A DNA stretch of 64,000 nt, taken from NCBI RefSeq assembly GCF_016907995.1, contig NZ_JAFBDA010000001.1, positions 124,001 through 188,000 of the forward strand. The letters run 5' to 3'. The notes beneath the pieces were generated by a model. It worked only from the letters and a program-made list of their open reading frames with translations, was not told where the DNA came from and ran no database searches. Source of the DNA: Clostridium sardiniense (GTDB lineage: Bacteria; Bacillota; Clostridia; Clostridiales; Clostridiaceae). Made by a program: the position numbers and the translations under genes. Positions 43,650 through 52,669 of the stretch are shown piece by piece. Within the stretch, counting starts at the first letter, position 1; the number at the start of each line of letters is the position of its first letter.

Positions 43650-44177
43650 TTAAATAAACAATATTAAAAATATAGGAATTAGCGGAACTATTATTATCAT
43701 CCAAGTTGTCTTCTTTGCCCAATTTAACACAAGACCATTTCCAGATCTTTTAGGAATAAATATTGAAGGATCTTCTGGATTATAATAAAATATTCCAAGT
43801 TTCCAAAGTGTAGAGTTACTTTGAATAATGGTATTATGATTATTAAGTTGGCTAGAGTTAAAAAGCATCATCACTCTATGATTTATTATTAAGTAATTCA
43901 CACATATATTAAATACAATAAGTATAGTAAAAAGTATAAAAAGATTAGCATTAGGATATTTTGAAAATGTTATAAATGATAAAGTTAAAAGAAATATAGA
44001 GCTTATAATATAATGTTTAAAATAAAGTTTAGTAAAGTTAATTTCAGAATCGAAGGATTCATCTACCTTTACTCCAAAGATTGTATCATCACTACTCATA
44101 AAGGGTAAGATACATCCAATTGAAAATAAAATCAACAAATTAAAGTAAAGAAAAATTGTAGAAATATTAATAATCAT
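43650..44177 (-). CDS. DUF5808-containing membrane protein
   Basis: A 175-aa membrane protein. Helices at about 6-24, 54-70 and 78-97 are followed by a soluble stretch with KLGIFYYNPEDPSIFIPKR and NGLVLNWAKKTTW, the pattern of DUF5808. A final helix lies at the C-terminus (about 157-174). DUF5808 proteins are often linked to DUF1648 membrane proteins and small regulators in Firmicutes, with no known biochemical role. AAGGAGGG precedes the ATG. Likely co-transcribed with the 80-aa gene downstream. Confidence 0.7.
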   Translation of the reverse strand: MIINISTIFLYFNLLILFSIGCILPFMSSDDTIFGVKVDESFDSEINFTKLYFKHYIISSIFLLTLSFITFSKYPNANLFILFTILIVFNICVNYLIINHRVMMLFNSSQLNNHNTIIQSNSTLWKLGIFYYNPEDPSIFIPKRSGNGLVLNWAKKTTWMIIIVPLIPIFLILFI

Positions 44178-44491
44178 ATTTTGTATCCCTCCTTAATGTA
44201 TGGAAATTAGTATATGTAATTTCGTATTATTTTATACTTTAATATTATCATTAACACATGAAAAAAATGGAAAGAAATTATAAAGAAACTATTAAGTAAT
44301 TAGAAATAATATTAATGTATATAAAACAGTAATTTATACTTCTAATTTGAGAATTGACAATTAACAATATATGATGTCGAGATTTAATTTATTAGTATAC
44401 TTTATAAATTAATAATATTACTTTTATACTTTAATTATGGTTATTTTAAGCATGAATTTAAGGATTTATAAAATAATAATTAGGAAATATA
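44178..44491. other. AT-rich spacer between DUF5808 gene and leuS terminator
   Basis: About 315 bp with no gene. It contains GAATTGACAATTAACAATA near 44350, which resembles the short TTGACAATT-type repeats common in clostridial spacers. Nothing else is supported. Confidence 0.4.
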
Positions 44492-44525
44492 AAAGGAACT
44501 TTGCAAAACCTTGCAAAGTTCCTTT
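44492..44525 (-). terminator. Terminator of leuS
   Basis: A 15-bp perfect stem (44492-44506 with 44511-44525, AAAGGAACTTTGCAA mirrored), 4-nt loop, T-rich on the minus-strand exit. Confidence 0.88.
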
Positions 44526-44556
44526 ATATATTTATAAACTAATTAATAATGTAATA

Positions 44557-47004
44557 TTATTTTACAACTATATTAACAAGTCTTCCTTTGATAACAATAA
44601 CCTTAACGATATTCTTACCTTCAGTATTCTTAACTATATTTTCATCAGCTAAAGCAGCAGCTTTTATACCTTCTTCATCAAGATCAGAAGCTACGTTTAT
44701 CTTAGATTTGATTTTACCATTAACTTGGATAGCTATTTCAACTTCATCTTTAACTAAAGCCTTAGGATCAAACATTGGCCATGATTCATTAAATACTGAA
44801 GTAGTATTTCCAAATAGGCTCCATTGTTCTTCTGCAAAGTGTGGTGCAAATGGTGCAAGTATTTTTATAAAGCTTTCGCAAACTTCTTTTAAGAATGAAG
44901 CATTTACAACTTCTTCTTTGTTATACTTTGATAGTGCATTTACAAATTCCATCATTCTTGCTATTGCAGTATTAAATTGCATCTTTTCGCCATCTTCAGT
45001 AGCACCCTTAATTGCAGTGTTAAGCCAGAAGTTAAGCTCTTTTTCACCCTTATCTACAGTAGTCTTAGAATTTCCTGAATTAATAGCTTCTCTTGCAGTT
45101 TCAAGATTTCTTTCAATTCTATCTACGAATCTACCAACAGATTTAATTCCGTCATCACTCCAAGCTCCACCTTCAGTGTAAGCAAATCCAAACATTAAGT
45201 ACATTCTAAATACGTCAGCGCCGTATTCTTTAATGTAATCATCTGGTGAGATTGTATTTCCCTTTGATTTACTCATTTTAAGTCCATCTGGTCCTAAGAT
45301 TAGTCCTTGGTGAACTAATGAAGTAAATGGTTCATCAAAGTTTAGGTATCCCATATCTCTAAGAGCTTTAGTTATGAATCTTGCATATAAAAGGTGCATA
45401 CAAGCATGCTCAGGTCCTCCAACATACATATCAACTGGAAGCATCTTATCTATAAGTTCCTTATTAAATGGAGCTTCAGTATTTTTGTTATCTGGGTATC
45501 TTAAGTAGTACCATGATGAACAAACAAATGTATCTAAAGTATCAACTTCTCTCTTAGCTTTTCCTCCACAGCATGGGCAAGTTGTGTTAACGAACTCTTC
45601 GCACTTAGCTAGTGGTGACTTACCATCTGGTGTAAATTCAACATCATATGGTAATTTAACTGGAAGATCTTTTTCAGGTACTGGTACAGTTCCACATTTT
45701 TCACAATATATCATTGGAATTGGAGCTCCCCAATATCTTTGTCTTGATACAAGCCAGTCTCTTAATCTATAGTTAACCTTTTGGCTACCTTCATTAGTTT
45801 CTGCTAATTTTTCAACGATTTTAACTTTAGCTTCTTTTGTAGTTAATCCATCAAATTCTCCAGAATTAACTAATACTCCATGTTCGCAGTATGGAAGTTC
45901 AGTTTCTGATCCATCTTTAGCAGCTATAACTCTGTTTATTGGAAGAGTAAACTTTGTAGCAAAAGCAAAGTCTCTTTCATCATGAGCAGGAACTGCCATT
46001 ACAGCACCAGTTCCATAGCTAGCAAGAACATAGTCTCCAACCCAGATAGGAACTTCTTTTCCGTTTATAGGGTTTATAGCATAAGCACCAGTAAATACTC
46101 CTGTCTTTTCTTTAGAAATTGATTGTCTTTCTATTTCTGATTGCTTAGCAGTTTCTTCTTTATAAGCTTCAACTGCATCTTTATTTTCTGGAGTTACTAT
46201 TTTATCAACTAATTTATTTTCAGGAGCTAAAACAACATATGAAACTCCACATAAAGTATCAACTCTTGTTGTGAATACATCAAATGTTAAATCATGATCT
46301 TTAATCTTGAATGTAACCTCAGCACCAGTTGACTTACCAATCCAGTGTTTTTGCATTGATACAGTTTTTTCTGGCCAGTTAAGTCCATCTAACTTCTCAA
46401 GTAATTCATCAGCGTAATCAGTGATTTTTAAGAACCATTGAGTTAAGTCTTTCTTAGTTACTTCTGTATCGCATCTTTCACATAATCCATCAACAACTTG
46501 CTCATTAGCTAGAACAGTGTTACATGATGGACACCAGTTAACAGGAGCTTGCTTTCTGTAAGCTAATCCTTTTTTGTATAATTCTAAGAATAACCATTGA
46601 GTCCATTTGTAGTAATCAGGTCTACATGTTACAACTTCATTTTCCCAGTTAAACATAGCACCCATTGCCTTAAGTTGAGCTTCCATAGTTACAATATTTT
46701 TATCAGTTGAATCTTGTGGGTGGATACCAGTCTTTATAGCAAAGTTTTCAGCAGGTAATCCAAAAGCATCAAATCCCATTGGTTGGAATACATTGTATCC
46801 ATTCATTCTCTTAAATCTAGCCCAAGTATCTACTGGTCCGTAGTTGAACCAGTGACCAGCATGTAGCTGACTTCCTGATGGATAAGAGAACATTTCTAAT
46901 ACATAAAGTTTTTTATCTAATTTTGTAGGATCGAATTTATATAATTCTTCTTTTTCCCATTTGTCTTGCCATTTCTTATCAATAGCAGTTCCATAGTTTC
47001 CCAT
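44557..47004 (-). CDS. leuS: Leucyl-tRNA synthetase
   Basis: Charges tRNA-Leu; class I synthetase of 815 aa, a normal bacterial length. The N-terminal [15 protein letters not shown] holds the HIGH motif (HAGH). A zinc-binding [14 protein letters not shown]...CERC region and the CP1 editing domain (about 220-420) follow. [10 protein letters not shown] gives the KMSKS loop near 575, and the anticodon-binding and C-terminal domains end the protein. AAGGAGGAA precedes the ATG. Expression is controlled by a T-box leader upstream at 47275-47538, which reads uncharged tRNA-Leu. Confidence 0.96.
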   Translation of the reverse strand: MGNYGTAIDKKWQDKWEKEELYKFDPTKLDKKLYVLEMFSYPSGSQLHAGHWFNYGPVDTWARFKRMNGYNVFQPMGFDAFGLPAENFAIKTGIHPQDSTDKNIVTMEAQLKAMGAMFNWENEVVTCRPDYYKWTQWLFLELYKKGLAYRKQAPVNWCPSCNTVLANEQVVDGLCERCDTEVTKKDLTQWFLKITDYADELLEKLDGLNWPEKTVSMQKHWIGKSTGAEVTFKIKDHDLTFDVFTTRVDTLCGVSYVVLAPENKLVDKIVTPENKDAVEAYKEETAKQSEIERQSISKEKTGVFTGAYAINPINGKEVPIWVGDYVLASYGTGAVMAVPAHDERDFAFATKFTLPINRVIAAKDGSETELPYCEHGVLVNSGEFDGLTTKEAKVKIVEKLAETNEGSQKVNYRLRDWLVSRQRYWGAPIPMIYCEKCGTVPVPEKDLPVKLPYDVEFTPDGKSPLAKCEEFVNTTCPCCGGKAKREVDTLDTFVCSSWYYLRYPDNKNTEAPFNKELIDKMLPVDMYVGGPEHACMHLLYARFITKALRDMGYLNFDEPFTSLVHQGLILGPDGLKMSKSKGNTISPDDYIKEYGADVFRMYLMFGFAYTEGGAWSDDGIKSVGRFVDRIERNLETAREAINSGNSKTTVDKGEKELNFWLNTAIKGATEDGEKMQFNTAIARMMEFVNALSKYNKEEVVNASFLKEVCESFIKILAPFAPHFAEEQWSLFGNTTSVFNESWPMFDPKALVKDEVEIAIQVNGKIKSKINVASDLDEEGIKAAALADENIVKNTEGKNIVKVIVIKGRLVNIVVK

Positions 47005-47274
47005 AGTTTATTCCTCCTTAATATTTCAAAAATAATAATCTAAAATAGAATTATTATTTAATATAAATTACATTTATAAAATTACAATTTAATTATATAA
47101 ATGAGTGAAAGTATGTAGCATAATCTTTTAACTTACCTTTAATCCACTAATATACTTTATAAATTTTTAGGGGTCTTGGGTAAGATGAAAATAGTACTTA
47201 TTTATATAAGAATAAGACTGTAAATATAGAATAAAAATAGTATTAATCTATATAAGTTAAGTATATTTTGAGAA

Positions 47275-47538
47275 TAAAAAAACCTCTCATCTCTTAAAAT
47301 ATAAGAGACGAAAGGATACTTCCGCGTTACCACTCTTGTTAGAAAATTTTATAATATAATAAAACTTCCTCACTCAATAATTTAACGGTTAAACCGTACT
47401 TGACTTATCATCAAGTAAGCTCATAGACAAGTTCCTATATTTGAAATGCTGTTTTGCACCAAACAACAGCTCTCTGGAATTACAAGGTTATAGTACTACT
47501 TCTAATCATAGCAATGAAATATATAATTGTAATCATTT
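47275..47538 (-). promoter_or_regulatory. T-box leader of leuS
   Basis: Transcribed on the minus strand. It shows the stem I motifs (AGTAGTA, AGAGAGC, GGTGCAA), a conserved T-box sequence AGAGTGGTAACGCGG at about 47322-47336 (usual core AGGGTGGNACCGCG), and a final terminator hairpin (CGTCTCTTATA/TAAGAGATGAG) with a long T-run at about 47275-47282. The sequence GAG-CTT-A in the 3' side of stem I is a likely specifier, CUU, for leucine. When uncharged tRNA-Leu pairs with it, the antiterminator forms and leuS is transcribed. The leuS start is a further 270 nt downstream, which is unusually far. Confidence 0.88.
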
Positions 47539-47544
47539 CTTATA

Positions 47545-47574
47545 ATTATATATTAATGGACAACTTTAAGTCAA
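47545..47574 (-). promoter_or_regulatory. Promoter of the leuS T-box leader
   Basis: On the minus strand TTGACT (47569-47574), 18-bp spacer, TATAAT (47545-47550). Transcription would start near 47538. Confidence 0.75.
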
Positions 47575-47819
47575 TAGTGATAGATAAGTTAAGTTTTCTT
47601 TATACTTAATGCATTATCGATAGAAAGAAATAAGTATAAAAACTTTTTATTCATGAGAATTTTATACATTCAATTACTTTAGGGAAGAGTTTCAAAAAGG
47701 AAATTAATATATACATAAATAGGAAAAAATGCTTATATTTCTCTCTCGTTTGTGTATAATTAAATATATAGATTAACGAATAATAGTAGAGTGTTATACC
47801 ATAAAAAGGAGGGGGACAG

Positions 47820-48089
47820 ATGGCAGTAAAAGATTATTTTAAATTTTTCTCTAAAGATGCATTTGTAGTGTGCTACGTTGTTAAATTTAAAAATGACTGT
47901 ATTGATATTAATAATTATGCGGGATTAAAAAAGGATGTACAGTGGTCAAAATTTGGTGAAAATAGTTACCATGCATATTGTGAATTAACTAAGGAGAATT
48001 TGATTGAATTAATATGTAAAGAAATCGGAATAGAATCAAATGATATTACAGTAATAAATTCATCAGAGCTTTCAGGTATAGGGTTTTAG
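47820..48089 (+). CDS. Small protein of unknown function, 89 aa
   Basis: A soluble, mixed-charge protein (MAVKDYFKFFSKDAF...) with no membrane segment, Cys cluster or catalytic motif. AAAGGAGGGGG lies just before the ATG, one of the strongest ribosome sites here, so it is almost surely expressed. A TATAAT at 47755-47760 may be its -10 element. It sits alone between the leuS leader and a 431-bp spacer. Family not recognised. Confidence 0.6.
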   Translation: MAVKDYFKFFSKDAFVVCYVVKFKNDCIDINNYAGLKKDVQWSKFGENSYHAYCELTKENLIELICKEIGIESNDITVINSSELSGIGF

Positions 48090-48520
48090 TAATTTAAAAT
48101 GGAGTAATTATTATTTTTCTGATTTTAGTTTTAATGAATATAGGACAATCGAATAATATTAAAATATTACAAGGTTAAAGGGTGTTTATAGGGCATCCTT
48201 TAATTTATCTGTAATTACATATTATTTTAAAACAAAGCCATTTCTATTTATAGAATAGAAGAAAAAGTTATATATTAGAAGATGGCTAGGTATATGAATA
48301 TATTTTAAAAATATAAGGAACTAAGAGGAAATCATACGAGATAATAGGAAGTATGATGACGGAAGAGATGGATTCAATTGAATCCATATTGCCTTTAAAT
48401 AGTCCTAATAGACCTAAATAGGCAGGTTTGATATTAATTGAATATAATAATATAATTTTAATAAGGGTGTTAATGATTTAAACAATTTATATCAAACAAA
48501 GAATTTAGGAGAGTGATATT
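48090..48520 (+). other. Structured 431-bp region upstream of the YitT-like gene
   Basis: Contains a terminator-like hairpin at 48175-48203 (TTAAAGGGTG/CATCCTTTAA). After it come two consecutive hairpins: ATCATAC/GTATGAT (48331-48357) and the 20-bp palindrome ATGGATTCAATTGAATCCAT (48368-48387). A further possible TGCCT/AGGCA pairing closes the segment at about 48389-48424. The order resembles a compact structured RNA leader. I compared it by eye with purine, glycine, SAM, T-box, guanidine and c-di-GMP riboswitches and found no match. Confidence 0.45.
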
Positions 48521-49204
48521 TTGTGTTCGACGAGAAAGAACCTGAGAAGCATATTATTAGTAATAATTGGCTCAGGTATCTTAGCTTTTGGAAGCTATAA
48601 TTTTAATTATCAAAATGGTGTAACAGAGGGAGGAGTATTAGGATTAATACTCTTAGTGAAAAATGTCTTTGATATCTCACCATCAATAACAAATCTTATA
48701 ATTGATTTCTCATTATTTGCACTTGGTGCAAGATTTTTTGGGAAGAGATTCTTATTATGTTCAATATTTGCAACAGTATGTTTTTCAACTTCATATGGCA
48801 TATTTGAAAGAATGGGCTTTGTTGTACCAAATTTAAACGAGCATATGTTATTTGCAAGTATGTTTGCAGGAATATTTGTAGGAATTGGAGCTGGACTAGT
48901 ACTTCGTGGAGGAGGAGCGTCAGGTGGAGATGATGTTATTGCACTTTTAGGTAATAAATTTACACCCCTTAAAGTAAATCATGTTTATTTATTAAGTGAT
49001 GCAATAATTCTTATAATATCTTTAGTTTATCTAGACGTTATACAAGTTATGTTTTCTATTGTAGCTGTGCTTATAAGTGGTAAATTAATAGGTATTATAT
49101 ATGAATACAAAAATGATGATATACAAGATAATAGTGTTGAAGATAAAGGTACTGAAGAGGCTGAAAATAATGAGGACATAAAAGGTGATTCATTAACAGT
49201 GTAG
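48521..49204 (+). CDS. YitT-family membrane protein
   Basis: A 227-aa integral membrane protein of the YitT/DUF161 family, with about five or six helices. Family features include the early SYNFNYQNGVTEGGVLGLI segment and LRGGGASGGDDVIALLGNKF in the middle, and NHVYLLSDAIILIISLVYL. The typical C-terminal DUF2179 domain is missing; after the last helix there is only an acidic tail of about 35 residues. The start is TTG, 7-8 nt after AGGAGAG. Members are putative transporters without firm substrate assignment. The preceding structured spacer may control it. Confidence 0.8.
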   Translation: MCSTRKNLRSILLVIIGSGILAFGSYNFNYQNGVTEGGVLGLILLVKNVFDISPSITNLIIDFSLFALGARFFGKRFLLCSIFATVCFSTSYGIFERMGFVVPNLNEHMLFASMFAGIFVGIGAGLVLRGGGASGGDDVIALLGNKFTPLKVNHVYLLSDAIILIISLVYLDVIQVMFSIVAVLISGKLIGIIYEYKNDDIQDNSVEDKGTEEAENNEDIKGDSLTV

Positions 49205-49221
49205 TATATTATAGATTTTTT

Positions 49222-49243
49222 AGAGTAGTTTTTTAACTACTCT
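49222..49243 (+). terminator. Terminator of the YitT-like gene
   Basis: A 9-bp stem AGAGTAGTT/AACTACTCT with a 4-nt loop, followed by TTTTTATTTT. Confidence 0.85.
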
Positions 49244-49343
49244 TTTTATTTTGAATAAATTTAGGGACGATAATATATATCACTGCTTAGTAGTAAGTAG
49301 TTATAAGAAAATTTATAAGAATAAAATTAAGGATAGACACTGT

Positions 49344-49483
49344 ATAAAATAAAATTTCAAAATATAATAAAAATAATTGAAATTTTATTTATGAAAACTA
49401 TTGCAAATAAAATATAGCATGATATAATAAGGTTGAAATTAAATTTCTTTAAAAAATATAGAGATGTTGAAATTTTATTTCAA
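49344..49483 (+). promoter_or_regulatory. murQ promoter with repeated candidate MurR operators
   Basis: The core promoter is TTGCAA (49401-49406), 16-bp spacer, TGA-TATAAT (49423-49428). Four copies of a TTGAAATTTTATTTCAA-like element surround it: a half-site in reverse orientation at about 49349-49360, copies at 49377-49393 and 49433-49449, and a perfect 17-bp palindrome at 49467-49483. The placement just upstream of -35, at the start site and in the leader fits repression by the RpiR-family regulator encoded at 58226. The link is inference. Confidence 0.65.
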
Positions 49484-49507
49484 ACAAAAAGGAGATGAGG
49501 GAGAAAG

Positions 49508-50413
49508 ATGCAGGTGAATTTAAAAAGGTTAGATACGGAAAAAAGAAATTGTAATAGTAAAAATATAGACAAGCTCTCAACAAGAGAAATTGTGAAATTG
49601 ATAAATGATGAAGATAAGAAAGTTGCACTTGCAGTTGAAGAAGTATTACAAGATATAGCTAATGCTATTGATTTAATATATGGACAGATCAAAAGAAGCG
49701 GGAGATTAATTTACATAGGGGCTGGAACTTCAGGTAGACTTGGCGTGTTAGATGCATCAGAGTGTCCACCAACTTATGGAGTTAGTTTTGATTTAGTAAG
49801 AGGAATAATTGCAGGTGGAGAAGGTGCTATGTTTAAAGCTAAAGAAGGTGCAGAAGATTCCAAAGAGCTTGCAGTAGAGGATTTAAAATCTATAGGATTT
49901 AATGAAAATGATGCTTTAGTTGGAATTGCAGCATCTGGAAGAACTCCATATGTAATAGGTGGACTTGAATATGCAAGAGAAATTGGTGCAAAGTCTGTTT
50001 CTATATGTTGCGTTAATAATGGGGAAGTTTCTAAGTATTCAGATATATCAATAGAAGTTATCCCAGGTGCAGAAGTTGTTACTGGATCTACTAGAATGAA
50101 AGCTGGAACTGCGCAGAAGATGATTTTAAACATGATTTCAACTGGAGTTATGATAAAGTATGGTAAGGTATATGAAAATTTAATGATAGACTTAAAGCCT
50201 ACAAATAAGAAATTAGTTGAGAGAGCTAAAGTAATAATAATGGAATCTACAGGATGTGAGAGAGAAACTGCAGAAGAATTTTTCTACAAATCTTCTGAAA
50301 ACGTTAAACTAGCGATTTTTATGATTCTTTCAGGGTTAGAAGTTGAAGATGCAATTAAGGCACTAGAAGAAAGCGAAGGCAGAATATCACAAGCATTAGA
50401 AAGATTAAAATAG
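49508..50413 (+). CDS. murQ: N-acetylmuramic acid 6-phosphate etherase
   Basis: Removes the D-lactyl ether from MurNAc-6-P, giving GlcNAc-6-P; cytoplasmic. The 301-aa protein is a SIS-fold enzyme with [24 protein letters not shown] (about 69-92, Glu of the catalytic ASE motif), a second [13 protein letters not shown] motif and [18 protein letters not shown], all MurQ hallmarks. A C-terminal UBA-like helical piece completes it. AGGAGATGAGGGAG precedes the ATG. First gene of the muropeptide-sugar operon; it sits directly under the palindrome-rich promoter. Confidence 0.95.
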   Translation: MQVNLKRLDTEKRNCNSKNIDKLSTREIVKLINDEDKKVALAVEEVLQDIANAIDLIYGQIKRSGRLIYIGAGTSGRLGVLDASECPPTYGVSFDLVRGIIAGGEGAMFKAKEGAEDSKELAVEDLKSIGFNENDALVGIAASGRTPYVIGGLEYAREIGAKSVSICCVNNGEVSKYSDISIEVIPGAEVVTGSTRMKAGTAQKMILNMISTGVMIKYGKVYENLMIDLKPTNKKLVERAKVIIMESTGCERETAEEFFYKSSENVKLAIFMILSGLEVEDAIKALEESEGRISQALERLK

Positions 50414-50425
50414 GAGGAAAGATTT

Positions 50426-50746
50426 ATGAGTAATTTAAATATGGAAGAAATAATTTTTGAGATAATAGGTAATGCAGGAGAAGCAAAGGGGTTAGCCTAT
50501 GAAGCTTTAAGTGCCGCACAAGAAGGAGAATATGAAAAAGCAGATGAGCTTTTAAAAGAAGCTGATAATGCATTATTAAACGTTCACTCAGTCCAAACAA
50601 AATTAATTCAAGAAGAAGCAGCAGGAAGAAAAACAGAAGTATCATTACTTATGGTACATGCACAAGACCATCTAATGGCAGCTATAGAATCAAAGACTTT
50701 AATAGAAGGTATGATAAAACTTCATAAAAAGGTTGATGGGAAATAA
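50426..50746 (+). CDS. PTS IIA component, lactose/cellobiose family
   Basis: Phosphocarrier subunit, 106 aa, all-helical and normally trimeric. His78 in LMVHAQDHLM is the phosphorylation site, at the same position as in lactose IIA of other Firmicutes, with Asp81 for the structural metal. AGGAGG lies before the ATG, 12 bp after murQ. It takes phosphate from HPr and passes it to the IIB encoded at 52332. In this operon the sugar is probably MurNAc or MurNAc-GlcNAc rather than a plant beta-glucoside; this is inferred from context. Confidence 0.9.
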   Translation: MSNLNMEEIIFEIIGNAGEAKGLAYEALSAAQEGEYEKADELLKEADNALLNVHSVQTKLIQEEAAGRKTEVSLLMVHAQDHLMAAIESKTLIEGMIKLHKKVDGK

Positions 50747-51941
50747 AAAAATGTTAGCTGTAGGATTGATGTCAGGTACATCATTAGATGGCATAGATGC
50801 TGCATTAGTTGAGATTAAAGGGTGTGGATTAAATACGGAAGTTGATCTAGTGGAATTTGAAACTTACAAAATTCCAGATGATATAAAGAGTGAAATAAAG
50901 AGAGCTTGTTTAGAGGATAAATCATCAGTAGATTTAATCTGTAGTTTGAATTTTAAGCTTGGAGAGCTATTTGCTGATGCTGTAATCAATATTTGTAATA
51001 AGGCTAATATTGATACAGGCAAATTAGATTATGTAGCATCTCATGGGCAAACTATATACCATATTCCTAGAAATAAATGTGATTTAGTTAAATCTACTTT
51101 GCAGATAGGAGAAGCAAGTGTAATTGCATATAGAACAGGCACACTTGTAGTATCTAATTTTAGGGTTATGGATATGGCAGCTCATGGAGAAGGGGCTCCA
51201 CTTGTTCCATATACAGAGTATATTTTGTATAGCGAAAAAGGAAAAGGAGTAGCTCTTCAAAATATAGGCGGAATAGGGAATGTAACATGTCTACCAGCAA
51301 GTAATTGTATAGATGATATCTTTGCCTTTGATACAGGTCCTGGAAATATGGCTATTGATGAAACTTGCAATATACTATTTGGTATTCCTTATGATAAAGA
51401 TGGAGAGATAGCATCGAAAGGAATAGTTAATAATGAAATGTTAGATGAACTTATGAGTATCAAATATATTAATGAAAAACCACCAAAAACAACAGGGAGA
51501 GAAGACTTTGGACAAAGATTTGTTGAAAAAATCATATCTAAATATAGCAATTTAAAGGGTGAGGATATAGTAGCCACATTAACAATGTTTACTGCAAAAA
51601 CAATATCCCATAATTATAAAAAGTTTATCATTCCAAATAATAAATTGGAAAGAGTAATAATAGCAGGTGGTGGAGCTCATAATAAGACTTTAATTAGGTT
51701 TATAAAAGAAGAGTTAGAAGGTATTGATGTATTAATACAAGAAGATATAGGCTTTTCATCAGATGCTAAGGAAGCAATAGCATTTGCTGTATTAGGAAAT
51801 GAAACATTAAATAACAATTTTTCAAATGTTCCATCAGCGACTGGTGCAAAGGAGAAAGTGATATTAGGGCAGATAACAATGAGTCCAAGAGTATTTATGG
51901 AAGGAGACAGAAAGTATGGTTTCAAAATGTGTAAAGAGTAA
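50736..51941 (+). CDS. anmK: Anhydro-N-acetylmuramic acid kinase
   Basis: Opens and phosphorylates 1,6-anhydro-MurNAc to MurNAc-6-P, feeding MurQ. About 400 aa. ATP-binding and active-site signatures are VGLMSGTSLDGID near the N-terminus, ASHGQTIYH, FDTGPGNMAID and VIIAGGGAHNKTL. The start is not certain: ATG at 50736 overlaps the IIA stop by 11 bp, and an ATG at 50751 is also reasonable (MLAVGLMSG). Overlap with both neighbours implies coupled translation. AnmK substrates arise from lytic transglycosylases, so the cell recovers its own wall turnover as well as imported sugar. Confidence 0.93.
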   Translation: MGNKKMLAVGLMSGTSLDGIDAALVEIKGCGLNTEVDLVEFETYKIPDDIKSEIKRACLEDKSSVDLICSLNFKLGELFADAVINICNKANIDTGKLDYVASHGQTIYHIPRNKCDLVKSTLQIGEASVIAYRTGTLVVSNFRVMDMAAHGEGAPLVPYTEYILYSEKGKGVALQNIGGIGNVTCLPASNCIDDIFAFDTGPGNMAIDETCNILFGIPYDKDGEIASKGIVNNEMLDELMSIKYINEKPPKTTGREDFGQRFVEKIISKYSNLKGEDIVATLTMFTAKTISHNYKKFIIPNNKLERVIIAGGGAHNKTLIRFIKEELEGIDVLIQEDIGFSSDAKEAIAFAVLGNETLNNNFSNVPSATGAKEKVILGQITMSPRVFMEGDRKYGFKMCKE

Positions 51942-52269
51942 AAAAACTACTCAAGTTAAAGCATTTGCAAATGGTAGAACAGATTATGGGATTCCAACTT
52001 TTAGCTTTAAAAGTAGCTTAGTGATTATGCTAGGTGCAGTGATTTCAACATTTATTGTACCATATATACTTAGTTTTATTGGAATAGATTTCAAAACAGG
52101 AGTAGTAATTGGAAATGCTACAATTACAAGTTATACACTGGCTTATTCAAGATATTTCATAGAAACTAATAAGAAGTACTGCAAAGGATTTTGGATGACA
52201 TATGGAGGGTTTGCATTAGCATTTTGCATAATAGCATTTTTCTGGATGTATTTAGGAGCCTATATTTAA
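51916..52269 (+). CDS. Small membrane protein in the mur operon, 117 aa
   Basis: After a basic N-terminus (KCVKSKKTTQVKAFANGRTDYGI) come helices at about 34-55, 60-78 and 91-115. AAGGAG sits 9 nt before the ATG, and the gene starts within the last 26 bp of anmK. No family recognised. Its fixed place between anmK and the PTS IIB/IIC genes suggests a role in muropeptide-sugar uptake or turnover, but nothing in the sequence proves it. Confidence 0.65.
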   Translation: MVSKCVKSKKTTQVKAFANGRTDYGIPTFSFKSSLVIMLGAVISTFIVPYILSFIGIDFKTGVVIGNATITSYTLAYSRYFIETNKKYCKGFWMTYGGFALAFCIIAFFWMYLGAYI

Positions 52270-52331
52270 AAGCTTATATTTAAAATTTATATTAAAAAAT
52301 TAATTAAAAGAAAATTTTAGGAGGATTTATT

Positions 52332-52640
52332 ATGAAAGTATTATTTGTTTGTTCTCAAGGAATGTCAAGTGCAATAGCTGTAAGTGCACTTAAAAAATCA
52401 GCAGAGAAAGCTGGATTAGACATGGAAGTTTTAGCTGTTAGTACTCAAGAGTTTGAAGAAGAAGTTAAAAATGGATATGATATTGCAATGGTTGCACCAC
52501 AAGTTAGACATAGATTTGATTATTTAAAGGAGTATGCAGATAGTGCAAATGTTCCATGTGTATTAATTAAACCACAAGCTTATAGCCCACTTGGAGGTCC
52601 TAAACTTTTAGAACAAGTTAAGGAAACTCTTAAATTATAA
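52332..52640 (+). CDS. PTS IIB component, lactose/cellobiose family
   Basis: A 102-aa cytoplasmic phosphotransfer domain. The phospho-accepting Cys7 lies in FVCSQGMSSA, the P-loop typical of cellobiose IIB. The rest fits the IIB-lac fold (VAPQVRHRFDYL). GGAGG precedes the ATG. It transfers phosphate from IIA (50426) to the sugar bound by IIC (52670). Confidence 0.92.
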   Translation: MKVLFVCSQGMSSAIAVSALKKSAEKAGLDMEVLAVSTQEFEEEVKNGYDIAMVAPQVRHRFDYLKEYADSANVPCVLIKPQAYSPLGGPKLLEQVKETLKL

Positions 52641-52669
52641 TTTTTATTTAAAATGGGGGAGGGAATTAT

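Noticed and set aside
44588-45181. Plus-strand open frame inside leuS
   Set aside because: It is antisense to a conserved synthetase gene, has no ribosome site and encodes no recognisable domain.
48301-48520. Known riboswitch class upstream of the YitT-like gene
   Set aside because: I compared the segment by eye with purine, glycine, SAM, guanidine, fluoride and c-di-GMP consensus cores and found none, so I list it only as an unassigned structure.
49774-50133. Minus-strand open frame inside murQ
   Set aside because: Antisense to catalytic motifs of MurQ and without translation signals.
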